From Antitrichia curtipendula (Eukaryota; Streptophyta; Bryopsida; Hypnales; Leucodontaceae): a DNA stretch of 64,000 nt. The stretch's first letter is position 1; each line of letters opens with the position of its first letter. Below are positions 33,766 to 45,158 of this stretch, piece after piece. The DNA lies in contig OX579636.1 of the NCBI GenBank assembly GCA_951230915.1, positions 38,003,567 through 38,067,566 of the forward strand, read 5' to 3'. The notes beneath the pieces are model-generated. The model did no database searches. It was not told the DNA's origin and saw only the letters and a program-made list of their open reading frames with translations. Made by a program: the position numbers and the translations under genes.

Positions 33766-34770
33766 AAATTGTGACCTCGGTCTTGGGAGCTCGGAAATTT
33801 GTGGTGACCTGTGACTGAACTCGATCACCGGAGACTGTGACCCGCTTTCGTGTGCAACAAGTATTGCGATTGTTTCGCCGCCCTCGTTCAGTTCTTTTCT
33901 GTTTCACCATGTTCCGATTTCCTTGTGCTTTGCTTGTTGCATAGATTTTTTGTTCTGTTGGGATTCTGGTCATATGCAGTTTTGAGCGTAGTTCTGTGCG
34001 GAAGGATTTGTACTGCACTCGGGATTCTGCCTACCTTTTTGTCGGTATGAGCGTGTCTGTATCCAGAGATGGTGCGTCTGCTTCTCGGGTTTGAAGATCG
34101 TGCTCATCAGTCTTTGCTCTTACTTTATTGCAGCAGATTTGCGGCTATGCTGGATGGTCAGGGCTTGACCTTGCGCAGTTCTATCTGGAATCGGCATCAC
34201 ATGTTTGTCCTGACTGTTGTCCCTGGTGCGGATTCTCCACCCTGATCAGAGTACTATTGTCCATTTGTGCCATTTTGATGTCCACGGATATGTTAATGTT
34301 GTGAGCTTCTGAAAGAATCTTGTCGCGGCTGGACTACCGACAGACGGAATCTTCTGCTGATTTTTCATTTTTGAAAATGCGTTTCTGATTTGCTTAGTCT
34401 GTGTGTTTGCTTCGTAATTTTTCGGAAGAGCCTGTTCAGACGCTGTAGTGACACATACGAAAGATTTGTTTTCTGCCTTTCTGGTACCCCTGGTTCAGCT
34501 CGTCATTCCTTGCCTATGAGTTAACCATCCCTTGCCATGTTGTGCTAGTCATTTTGGTTGTCAAGTTGGATGCCTGATTGTGAGGTTTGACTTCGTGCAG
34601 CATGCAATAGCATATGATTTCTTAGGACGAATTTACTGAAATGCTTATTACTCGTGTTTTTTAATCCAACTTCGTAGTCCATTTCATAGCTATTGCCACT
34701 TTGAATTAAGAAATCGGTTTACGGTGTGTATATAGAAGCGTACAGATCTAGAGGGAATGATGTGTGGAAC
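33766..34770 (+). repeat. NLR-associated repeat family E, copy 1
   Basis: Aligns with 37545-38350 (direct) and with the reverse complement of 62900-63800. Shared blocks: TCACCGGAGACTGTGACCCG, CAAGTATTGCGATTG, GGATTCTGGTCATATG, CTTTTTGTCGGTATGAGCGT, TTCTATCTGGAATCGGC, TCCATTTGTGCCATTTTGAT and GATGTGTGGAA at the far end. In copy 2 it lies directly upstream of the NLR gene, so it may be the ancestral NLR promoter region. Here no NLR follows. G/C content is above that of the surroundings. Confidence 0.65.
34134..34304 (+). other. Exon-like frame in repeat E
   Basis: After an acceptor-like TTTATTGCAG, an open frame of 56 residues contains YAGWSGLDLAQFYLESASHV, then CPDCCPWCGF and STLIRVL, ending at TGA. 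The inverted copy (63520-63338) keeps most of these residues in the same frame (DLMQFYLERASHVQP, CCHWCGFSTLIRVL). Copy 2 has lost the frame. The Cys spacing could suit zinc but the family is unknown, and shared non-coding ancestry could explain the likeness. Confidence 0.25.
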
Positions 34771-36050
34771 CACATTGAGTGCTAGGTTGACTCTAAAAGG
34801 AAGGGCCCATGACCACGGATTCTAGCTACAGAATTCTGCATTTGGTTTGCTTCCTTTTTGCAATAATATTTGAAATAATTTTTCATGTTTGTTTTTGAAA
34901 AATGAAATTGCAAGCCTTTTATCATATTTTCTATCACTCTGAATTTTTGTTTAATTTCTTTGTAAAAATATGGAATTATTGTAAATTTTTTAACAAAAAA
35001 GTGAATAAAAATCATATCCAATGCAAATGTGTTCAAAGGTTTTTAATTTTTTCACAATAGGTGTATCTTATAGTGTAGAGCTTTATGGTATAAACCAAAA
35101 GTACTGTGTCTTTATAAACCAACAAGCCATGGTTATATACCCAAAGTTCTTCTTTTGAATGAAATACTGAATTTTTCAAACTTTCCAAATTTATTGATTG
35201 GAGGAGACACTAAACTTCATAAGCGTTATGTCCTTAGTTGCACTCCAATTCTAAAGGATCATTTTTATGAATAAAACTCACATCAAGATTAAATAACAAG
35301 AAATGGCCAAATTATACTACAAGGGTGATCCGTGGATTGAGCATCGTCATCTTTAGAAAATTCAGTTGTAGCGTAACGACCCAAATCGCCTCAGGTGGAG
35401 TATGTTTCTTTCGCCATCGAAGTTGTGCGTACTTTGATTTCTGTGAGCTTCGTCCATTTATTTGGATCGCAGGTTTCAGTGTACAGGATCTTAGGTTTTA
35501 GCAGGATTTGCATCGAGGGGTGCACAGGAATACAGAACGAGATGGGTTTTTTTTTTGAACTTCAGGCACTCCTTTGCTTGCACAGCTGAACCCATTCAAG
35601 GCTGCGAATCCAAAGTTTTGAGTGTGTCGGTTTCTGAGTGTCTTAGGTTTTAGCAGGTTTTGCATCTAGGGTTGCACAGAAATTCGGAAGGAGATGGTTT
35701 GGATTTGAAAACTTGAGGCACTCCCTTGCTTGCACCGGCCAAGGCTACTTGACTAATTGATCCGTTGTGCTTAGTTTGCAGGTTTTACGACTTGGCTGGG
35801 TGCACTGCTTGGCAGCTTCTGCATTGAGGCTTGCAGACAACATTAGAAGCCAAGAAGCTCCGAAGTGAAGCCGGAACTATTCTTGTTCTTGCTGTGAAGT
35901 GAATTCGGCACTATTCTTGTTCATGTTCAGGTGCATTTTAGCATTTTTTACATCCAATGCAAATGTGACTAGTGTATGTTTAGGTGCATTTTGATATCTT
36001 CTACAACCAATTGGAAAACGTTTTGTATAAACATTTTACAATGTATGAAG
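34771..36050. other. Spacer, no recognised gene
   Basis: AT-rich from 34830 to 35330, then a G/C-richer part (35390-35930) containing two similar segments: CTTAGGTTTTAGCAGGATTT near 35490 and CTTAGGTTTTAGCAGGTTTT near 35641, each followed by a TGCACAG segment. This is a direct repeat of about 150 bases. No domain-bearing frame. Confidence 0.4.
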
Positions 36051-36059
36051 AAATGACAA

Positions 36060-37420
36060 GTACTTCTTTTGTAATTCATATATGGTTTTCAATGTTTCTC
36101 ACAGTTTCTCACTGTATCCTCAGAAGAGGCAGGCACTGCCGCACTACTCCTCGAGCTCTAAATTCAATTTGAAAGTTTATATGATCAGAATCAATTGGTG
36201 TGTTGGTCGAGAAATGAAAATAGTATCAAACAGAAGAATGTCCCCATGTGAGTTATTGATTGGTTCTAATAAAACTTGGCTTTTGTTGAACTTTGGGGTT
36301 AATGCTTGGTTTGTCATCCCATTCTACGTGTTTCACAGGTGGTTGTGTGAGATGCGGCAGAATGGCAGATGGGTGAAGGCATTTGGATATTGTCCAACAG
36401 TACCGTACTGGACGTGTCTTTAGTAGGCATCTCTCGTCGCATCCTGTAGGTCGGTTATCCACCCTTGAAGTTGGCATTTCCATTCCAAGTAGGAGTTCCT
36501 GATCATGTTTCACTGCAACTGAAGAATTAGATCTCATAAACATCGCCTCGAGTTGGTGTTTGCAGTGGTGGAATTAGAATCTTGAAAGAGTGTTGAATTG
36601 AAGGATTACTCTATTGTCTTTTACGTTTTTATTTCGTGTGATTGTAGTGGATGATTCTATTCAAGCCTAGGACATCACCCTTTCGCATTCCAATGCATTT
36701 TTCTTGTCCTGGAACTTGGTTCGTGATGTTTGTTGAAAATTGGATGGGTTGTGAGATCCCATCACTCCCTTAATCAGTGGTCGAGCATTTTGTAAACACA
36801 CCTTATATTTGCTCTCCCGAAGTGAAATTGTGTCTGAGATTAACCGACTGTAGAATTCAAATGCAGAGCGCGTGATGGAAGTGAAGAAGGTCAACAAGCT
36901 TCCGTGCTTTCTTTGGCAACATGATGCAGTTGCGTTGTCGTGGTCCGGTAAGCCTAGTTCATTTGAGTTCTGGGATTATTCCTTTATGATGCTAATCGAT
37001 GGTAGTATCCGTGAATGACATTAGATTTTCCAATTCCGACTATGCATCTGAATTTTTCGATGGATTTTGAGGAGGTCCTCTTTTCAAAACAGTATCCATC
37101 AGTCTGCACTTTTTAATGAAAATTTACATTTGAATTTAAAGGCCTTCTTGGTGCTACATCGTTAACAATTAGAGAACTAAGACACCTTTATTTGGCCTCG
37201 TATTTTTTGAGGATTTTTTAATATGTTTTTACAAGGTCTTTCTTTTGTTTCATTGTACTTTATTTTTTACCAGCACATGCGATGCTCTCTAGTTATTTTA
37301 ATAGTAAAAATTTTGACGCCATCTCATTAGGATACCCCATCAAGGATTTGCGTAATTTTTTTTATCCTGAAAGAAAATGATAGAAGTAGATATTTTATAA
37401 TTCCTGTATAGTTTTCATCA
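36060..37420 (+). repeat. NLR 3'-flank remnant (family Q), copy 1
   Basis: 36270-36900 aligns with 43830-44460, the region just after the LRR exon of the intact-bodied NLR (CGTCGCATCCTGTAGGT against CGTCGCATCCTGCAGGT; GAAATTGTGTCTGAGATTA in both). 37040-37330 then aligns with 46985-47230 (ATCCATCA, GAACTAAGACACC/GGACTAAGAGACT). Here the two pieces are adjacent, while in block 2 they are separated by 2.5 kb. An NLR has probably been deleted upstream of this point. A plus-strand frame ending CEMRQNGRWVKAFGYCPTVP at 36082-36423 is not conserved. Confidence 0.55.
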
Positions 37421-37544
37421 TTGTCGATTGTTTATCATTTTGTCTTGAGAAGAAGCAAGCACTGCTTTACTATCACTATTTTAGAACATTGTTCAGCATA
37501 ACATCAAAGTATGCGCTGTAACACAATGAAATAGTGCCCTTAAG

Positions 37545-38960
37545 AAATGGTGAACCTAGTCTTCAAAGCTCAGAAACTTGTGGTTATCGGTGACTACACA
37601 CGGTCATCGGAGACCATGACTCGTGTTTGTCTGCAGCAAGTACTCTGTCTGTTTTGCTGCCCTTGTTCAGTTGTTCGTGGTTTCACCATATTTTGATTTC
37701 CTTTGTTTCGTTTGGATTCTGGTCATATGGGGCTTTGAGCTTTTCTCTGTGTTGGAGGGTTTGTATTGTACTAGGGAGTTTTCCGACCTTTTTGTCAGTT
37801 TGAGCGTGACTTGGTATCAGGAGATTGTGCATTTTTTTCTGGGCTTTGCAAGGCACGCTCATCCATACTTTCTCTTTCTTTATTGGTAAGGGATACGTGA
37901 CTCTGTTGGTTGTTCCTTGTTAGATGTGCAGGGTTTGTTCTAGCGATTTTCTGTTTGGAATCGACGTCACATGCTTGTCCTCTTTGCTGTCACTGGTGCA
38001 GATTCTCAACTTTGATCAAAATTGTATTGTCCATTTGTGCGATTTTGATGTCCTCGGATATGAGAAGGTTGTTAGCCTCTTGATGAATGTTGTAGCGGTT
38101 GGATTACCGATGTATGGAATCTTCTGTTTGATTTTTTATTTTTGAATTCTGTTTTTGATTTGTTTAGATTGTGTGTTTCCTTAATTCCATCTTGGAAGTA
38201 TCTGTTTAGAAGCTATAGTGACACATACAAAGATTCATTTTCTGGTAATCTTGGTCGAACCCCGCATGGTTTTTCCTTTCAAGTTGGACACTTGATTGGG
38301 AGGTTTGATGTTGCGTCCATTGGGTGGCAACTCTTGCTTTTGTCGAAATGACCAATAGTTTCATGAATGTTTTTGTTTCCACGTAAAGCGATGCAATGAG
38401 ATTTGTTCATTTATGGGACCTTGGTTGACCATGTCAAAATGGTATAGAATATGTCAACATTGTTTGAAAGCGGTGATGGAATCTTTGATATATGCTTGCC
38501 AACACTTGTTTTAGACATTATTTATGGTTAATCACTAGACTATATGAAGAAACTTGCTTGTGTTGTCGAGAAATTAATAAATTGGACCAAAGATGATTTC
38601 CCTATGAACTACTTCAAATTGGTAAAATGAATATGAGACCGACGTTGGATCTCTTGGTTCTTTAGGGTTTCAATTAAAGGCACACATATAATGAAAATGG
38701 AATGTTTGAACTTGCCCTCCTTTGCTTTGTTGTAGAAGTTGTTCTATTTTAGAAGTTGGATTGCCTGATTTGGATGGTGTGTGGATTTATACAATATGCG
38801 TTATGTATGTCTAATTTGCATCTTATATTTGTGCATAGTCTTTGTTTTTTATTGTCTAAGTTGTAGAATCAAGTTTGGTTTTGGTTGTTGATTGTAAATT
38901 TGTTTTTTGTTGCACCTATGTATCTAGATCAACAAGGTGTGATGTGTGGAATCTTACTTC
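37545..38960 (+). repeat. NLR-associated repeat family E, copy 2, upstream of the NLR gene
   Basis: Same blocks as copy 1, from CGGTCATCGGAGACCATGAC near 37598 to GATGTGTGGAA near 38941. It ends about 440 bases before the first NLR exon and likely contains the promoter and leader of that gene. The exon-like Cys frame of copies 1 and 3 is broken here. Confidence 0.6.
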
Positions 38961-39396
38961 GTAGGCAATGTTTGGATTGTTGATACTATCTTGATGCTCA
39001 CATGATCTATGTTGTTGTGAGTTATGCCTACTGTTGTTTCATCTCCAAAGGTTACATTTATAACTTTTTCAAGTGTTTCCAGGAAGGATGCTAGATAGTC
39101 TTGGGAACATTTCTTTCAGTGATCTACAAATCTAGTAGATGGATAGAGGTTTGTAAATTGTTTTGGCAATACACAATAATCATCGTATACGTGTATCTTT
39201 GAACTTGACACTCATATTGTGAAGGCTAGCACTCGTTGAAAAGAAGCAAGTTTACATTGTATGTAAGTACTCACACCATAATCGCTTCTAGTTTAATTAA
39301 GCTGACATGATTTCCTTGAGATTTCGGCTCTCCAATGCTATAATTATAGACTTGTGTGTTTTGTCAGCTTTGCAGACTTCTTTTTTGATTCTTGCA

Positions 39397-42300
39397 ATGG
39401 ATGGTGTTTCTTCCACATTTGGAGCAAACTTGATTAGAAATCCTCTAGAGCAGAATGCAATTCTTGCCAAAAGACAAGGCGTAGTTAAAGGTCTGGTTAG
39501 TTCACACTTGGTTTTACTACTAAATTGCTATTATTTCATTTATTTTGAAGCACCATTGTTACTAGTTTTATAATGTTCACTATTTCATTCGTTTAACTCA
39601 ATTGCAATTATAATTTGAAGGAATTTGGACATGTTGAATTCTGAAGTAGATTGATCACCTGTTGTGGTGCAGATGCATTTGAGAACTATGATGTTTTCAT
39701 AAGTCATAGAGGCCCTGATACAAAGACGGGTTTTGTGAGTTACTTAGACAAAGATTTGAGAAGAGCTGGATTGCATCCCTTTTTGGATCGGAAATCCATT
39801 GTTGAAGGCCAAGAGTCTTGGAAATGCATTGAGCATGCAATTGAAAAGACACCCCTAGCCCTAGTCATCTTTTCAGAGAGTTTTGCACAATCTGAGTGGT
39901 GTTTGAAAGAACTATATACAATGTTGGCTTGTCCTTCGGTGACAGTGCTACCCATCTTCTACAATGTTAAGCCTTCGGAAGTGAGTTTTCTAGAAAAAGG
40001 TCAATTGGCTACAGGGTTTAAGAAGTTGACAGAGAGGCATGATGAAGCCTTGATTGAAAAGTGGAGGGCTGATTTGAAACGAGCTTCCAAGATCAAGGGA
40101 TGGGAGCATAGATCGGATGGCACCAGGTAAATATTTGTGTATGCACTAGAAGTTTTGAAGTGTTTGTATTTGACTTATGATTTGACATTGTATTTGGTGG
40201 TAATGAAGTTTCATTGATTTTGTTTGTAGGCTTGAAGCGGAGTTGGTGGAAGAGGTGGTTGCAAGGGTCTTGGAATTGGCAAATAAGTCCCTTCTCTTGC
40301 ATGTGGGTGATCATATTGTGGGTGTGAAGCAAGTTGCTAATAACCTCATTCAAATTCTTGATGAGCAGAAAGTGTTGATGTTGGGATTGTGGGGAATGGG
40401 TGGAATTGGGAAGTCCACTTTGGCCAAGGAGTTGTACAACCAACTGGAGATAAGATTTGATGCAAGTTGTTATGTGGAAGATGTTGCGGAAAAGGTGAAT
40501 CACGGTGATATTGTGACTGTCCAGAATCACATATTGAATGGCTTATATGAGACGCAAAATCTTATAGACAAATCGAAGGGGAGGGTTGTTCTTGAAGATA
40601 GGTTATCAAAGAAACAAATTCTTGTGGTATTGGATGATGTTCGTGACGGTGATCAAATGAAATATTTGATGTCTCGCAAAATGTTGTTGAAGGAAGGAAG
40701 CATGTGCATTGTCACTTCTCGAGATTGTCGCGTATTTGAGAAGTTAACTTCCTTTGATGTGAAGCATGAGGTCTACACTCATGATGTTCAATTATTGAGC
40801 TGCAAAGATTCTCAAATGGTCTTTGCATGTCATGTATTTGGAGGTGATGCGGAAGTACCTCAAGACTTTGGAGGTCTTGTCGAAGATGTTAGTATGGCAT
40901 GTGGTGGAGTTCCATTGGTATTGGAGGTTTGTGGATCTTTGTTGAGGGGTGAGAAGGATAAGGAGGCTTGGCGTGAAGTTTTGTTGAAGTTGACTTGTGG
41001 TTCTATAATGGATGAGAGGAGGATATTTGAATGTCTTTGTATTAGCTATGATTCTCTTCCAAAAGAACATCAAGAAATGTTTTTGGATGTTGCATGTGCA
41101 TTGTTGGGAGAATCTGTGGAGTACGCTAAAGTTTTTTGGAGATCCCAAGGTTGGTATGCAATATGCGGTGTGCGGAGCCTTGTGGAGAAGGCCTTGATTA
41201 GAGTGGATGAGAGTGGTACTTTGCGCATGCACGATCATTTGCGAGACATGGGCCGTGCAATTGCTAGACAAGAAAGGTCCAACTTGGGTATTTGCAAGCG
41301 AGTATGGGGTCGTGAATGCTTGGCATTGTTCAATAGAAATGAGGTATGGTAGATAGTTGTTGAAGTTTAATTCATTTGATGATTCTATTGGAGTGATGTG
41401 ATGTGTCTTCATTGGAACATATTCTAGAGAGAATTGGTGAGAGAGTGTAAAAGAAGTAGTCCCTTTTGTTTCTTGTTTAAGGGCCTCAACTTCGTCGTGC
41501 ATATAGTCTTTCTTTACTTTTCATAATAATTTTTGAAGTGTTCAATATATATTGTATTTTAGCCTTTGTATGTCTAGTTTCATCTAGAAGTCCTTTTTAT
41601 ATTGAAGCTTTTATGTTAAACTGATTTATTTTTTGATGTATTTGTGCAGCCATTATCTCATTTTGTTGAAACTTTAACCCTTTGGAGTGGGCATGGAATT
41701 CCAAACGACCTTTTCTTCATGAAGAGGTTGCGTATTTTAAAATGCGAGCATGGTAGTTTCTTGATGTCCTCATTTCCAAAGAATTTGCGTTGGCTTCATA
41801 TCAATGAGATATCAAACTATTTATTAAACAATACAAAAATTAAGAATGTATCAGTAAGTCATGTACCTGAGTCACATAAAAACAATGAATTGGTGATATT
41901 GATTTGGAAGGGTGGTTTAATGAAGAAATTGCCTGAATCTTTTGGAAATTTGACTAAATTGGAGGTGTTGAATTTAGCGCATTGTCACCGGCTCATGAAG
42001 TTACCAAATTCATTTGGACGCCTTCAGAAGTTGACTAATTTGGATCTCTATGGAAGTGGAATCCAAAGTTTACCTGGATCTTTTGGAAGCTTGAGCAATT
42101 TGGAGGTGTTGAATTTAGCGCATTGTCACCAGCTCATGAAGTTACCAAATTCATTTGGAGGCCTCCAAAAATTGACTAAGTTGGATCTCTATGGAAGTGC
42201 AATCCAAAGTCTACCTGAATCTTTTGGAAGCTTGAGCAACTTGGAGGTGTTGGATCTAGAGGGTTGTAATCAACTTGTACAGCTACCAAATTCATTTGGA

Positions 42301-43493
42301 GGCCTCCAAAAATTGACTCACTTGTATCTCTATGGAAGTGAAATCCAAAGTTTACCTGAATCTTTTGGAAGCTTGAGCAATTTGGAGGTGTTGAATTTAG
42401 TGTATTGTTATAAGCTCGTGGAGCTACCAAATTTATTTGGAGGTCTCCAAAAGTTGACTCACTTGGTTCTCAATGGATGTGGAATCCAAAGTTTACCTGA
42501 ATCTTTTGGAAGCTTGAGCAATTTGGAGGTGTCGGATTTAAAGTATTGTAAGAAGCTCTCAAATCTACCAAATTCATTTGGAGGCCTCCAAAAGTTGACT
42601 AATTTGGATCTTTATGGAAGTGGAATCCAAAGTTTACCTGAATCTTTTGGAAGCTTGAGCAATTTGGAGGTGTTGAATTTAGAATATTGTGAGAAGCTCC
42701 TGAATCTACCAAATTCGTTTGGAGGCCTCCAAAAGTTGACTAATTTGGATCTCTATGGAAGTGGAATCCAAAGTTTACCTGAATCTTTTGAAGGTTGAGC
42801 AATTTGGAGGTGTTGACTTTAGTGTATTGTTATAAGCTCGTGGAGCTACCGAATTTATTTGGAGGTCAACAAAAGTAGACTCACTTGGTTCTCAATGGAT
42901 GTGGAATCCAAAGTTTATCTGAATCTTTTGGAAGTTTGAGCAATTTGGAGGTGTTGAATTTAGTGTATTGTCATAAGCTCGTAGAGCTACCGAATTCATT
43001 TGGAGGTCTCCAAAAGTTGACTCACTTGGTTCTCAATGGATGTAGAATCCAAAGTTTACCTGAATCTTTTGGAAGCTTGAGCAATTTGGAGGTGTTGAAT
43101 TTAGAGTATTGTGAGAAGCTCCTGAATTTACCAAATTCGTTTGGACGCCTTCAGAAGTTGACTAATTTGGATCTTTATGGAAGTGGAATCCAAAGTTTAC
43201 CTGAATCTTTTGGAAGCTTGAGCAATTTGGAGGTGTTGAATTTAGTGTATTGTCATAAGCTCGTGGAGCTACCAAATTCATTTGGAGGACTCCGAAAGTT
43301 GACTCACTTGGTTCTCAATGGATGTGGAATCCAAAGTTTACCTAAATCTTTTGGAAGCTTGAGCAACTTGGAGGTGTTGAATTTATTATATTGTGATCAA
43401 CTCGTGGAGCTACCAAATTCAATTGGAAGCCTCCAGGAACGAATCGTGAAAAAACTGAAATCCAAAGTTGCCCAAAATCTTTTGACACGTTGA
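39397..43493 (+). pseudogene. TIR-NB-ARC-LRR immune receptor with a disrupted LRR
   Basis: Exons 39397-39490, 39673-40126, 40230-41343 and from 41650. All junctions agree in phase. A 31-residue leader precedes the TIR domain (about 34-170; FISHRGPD, and E111 in WCLKEL at the expected NADase catalytic place). NB-ARC follows: P-loop GMGGIGKST 238-246, kinase-2 LVVLDD near 315, CIVTSRD 342-348, CGGVPLVLEV 407-416, FLDVAC 467-472, MHD 516-518, all intact. The LRR exon has eleven 47-residue units. In unit 7 one base is lost (42789 region, TTTTGAAGG for TTTTGGAAGC), giving a stop at 42796, and in the restored frame a TAG at 42876. The frame then runs to 43493. As it stands the product is about 936 residues, lacking the C-terminal LRRs. 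It could be a pseudogene or a shortened receptor; such receptors sense pathogen effectors in the cytosol or nucleus. An upstream ATG at 39307 is in frame, but an acceptor-like TTTGCAG intervenes. Confidence 0.82.
41935..43440 (+). repeat. 141-bp tandem LRR array, eleven units
   Basis: Each unit encodes two LRRs on the pattern LPESFGSLSNLEVLNL then LVELPNSFGGLQKLTHLVL with GIQS closing the unit. Identity between units at DNA level is very high, with variable residues concentrated at the predicted ligand-facing positions (YCHK, YCEK, GCNQ; LYGSG, LNGCG). Unit 7 carries the frameshift and stop. After unit 11 the frame slips again near 43440, where a twelfth unit (IQSCPKSFDTLSNF) can be read in another frame. 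Confidence 0.9.
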
Positions 43494-43499
43494 GCAACT

Positions 43500-44440
43500 T
43501 CATATCTGTAAGTGTTTATACCACAACTCTCAAAACCCTGCATCGGTTGTTTGGACAACTCTGAAATGTACGAAAGTTGGATATGGTGCGGTGCTTTCAT
43601 TGCTTTGTGGTCTGAGTTACATATGGATCGTTGAAATTTGGAGTTGCAAGGACCCATTCATTTGCCTTCATTGCCGGTGACGCAGGAGTATTTCTTGCAC
43701 AAGGCACTTGTAGTTGTCACAAATCGTGGAAGTGTCTCAATTCTTATGTATTGCGTGTATGGCTTGGAATAGCGTTGTTGTAAATGGGTGACTTTTTCGT
43801 GCGGTGGTGCTAAATGATCATTGGTTGTGGCACTTTGGGGTTCATGCTTAGTTTGTCATCTCATTCAATGTGTTTGATAGGTGGTTGACTGTAGGAGATG
43901 CGGCCTGATGGCAATTGTATGAAAGCACTTGGAAATTTTCCAAGAGTGCTGTGCTGGACATGTCTTTGGTAGGCAACACTCGTCGCATCCTGCAGGTGAG
44001 CTATCGACCTCTGAATCTGCAAATTTAGTAGAGTTCTCCTGAAGTTCATTCAATTTCATTCCAAGTGGGGGTTCCTGATTTTGTTTCACTGCCAATGTAG
44101 GACTGCATCTAGTGAACATCGTTTAGAATTGGTAATGGCAAGAAAGTGTGTGTTGGTCCAATCGCGATCTTGAACCAGTGTTGAATTTGAGGATTTCTTC
44201 ATCATGTTTTATGTGTCCATTTCCTTTGTTTGTAGTAAATGATTCTATTCAAGCCTGGGACGTCACACTTGTGCATTCCAGTGCATGTTCTTGGAGCCCT
44301 GGAGTCTATTTTTTGACATGACAAGAGAGATGTTTGGTTCCAGATGGATGGGCTGTGAGTTCCCAACACTCCCTCAACCAGTGGTCGATCACTTCGGAAA
44401 TGCACCTTATAGGAGTTCTTTTGAAATGAAATTGTGTCTG
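43500..44440 (+). repeat. NLR 3' flank (family Q), copy 2
   Basis: Non-coding on present reading. The paralogue is 36060-36900. Short frames such as 44285-44560 include TLPQPVVDHFGNAPYRSSFE, but both copies are interrupted by stops, so any ancient post-LRR exon has decayed. Confidence 0.45.
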
Positions 44441-45158
44441 AGATTACTAGACTTCGGAGTTCCAGTGGCAGGAACCGAGTCAAATTCTCCATCTTTGGGG
44501 AATTCTCGATCACCGATGAAGAATTATCAATCAGCAAGTCATTTGGACCCATGTCGATGATAGTAATAGACTTTGGCACGTTGACGCCAAGAAGCGTGAG
44601 ATGCCTCATACTTTGGGACAGCACCGGTCAGAAGTGGGAGCAATCTAATGCGATGAGTTCTCACACTTGATTTCGACACGCTATCACAGCATGATTCTGG
44701 AAGTGAACTCGATTTGTAGACAAGTGACGCATTCTGTATAGTAATCTCCGGAAAAAAATTTGCACTCTGGACTTGAAATCAAGTGGTAATTGCACCAGAA
44801 TTCCTACTGCATTAGACGGGAACACGACTGCTATCTTCCCCAATTTCTGGGGTTTCTCGTCCATGAAGTTGCTTCTTACTCCTTCTCGAATGTGACTTCA
44901 TACTTGCGATGGTAGTGGGATGCAAGCCACAGACTCCAGTCAGTATGACTGTTCCCCTTCATCGAGGCCAATTCCCGCCACTTTCCCAGCAAATCCAGTG
45001 TTGCACCGCGCTCTGTGAACTATCAAAGACGCATACTAAGGCGCCATCCTTGGACATCGTGGTCTGGCAGAGGAGGATGACTTGAAACAGACGTGGCCTT
45101 TACTTGTGATGGTGAATAGCTGAGGAATATTAGGATTCGGGTTGGCAGTAGAGTGGGG

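Noticed and set aside
40792..41502. 236-codon minus-strand frame
   Set aside because: It lies antisense to the NB-ARC exon of the NLR, whose motifs are unmistakable on the plus strand. No domain on the minus strand.
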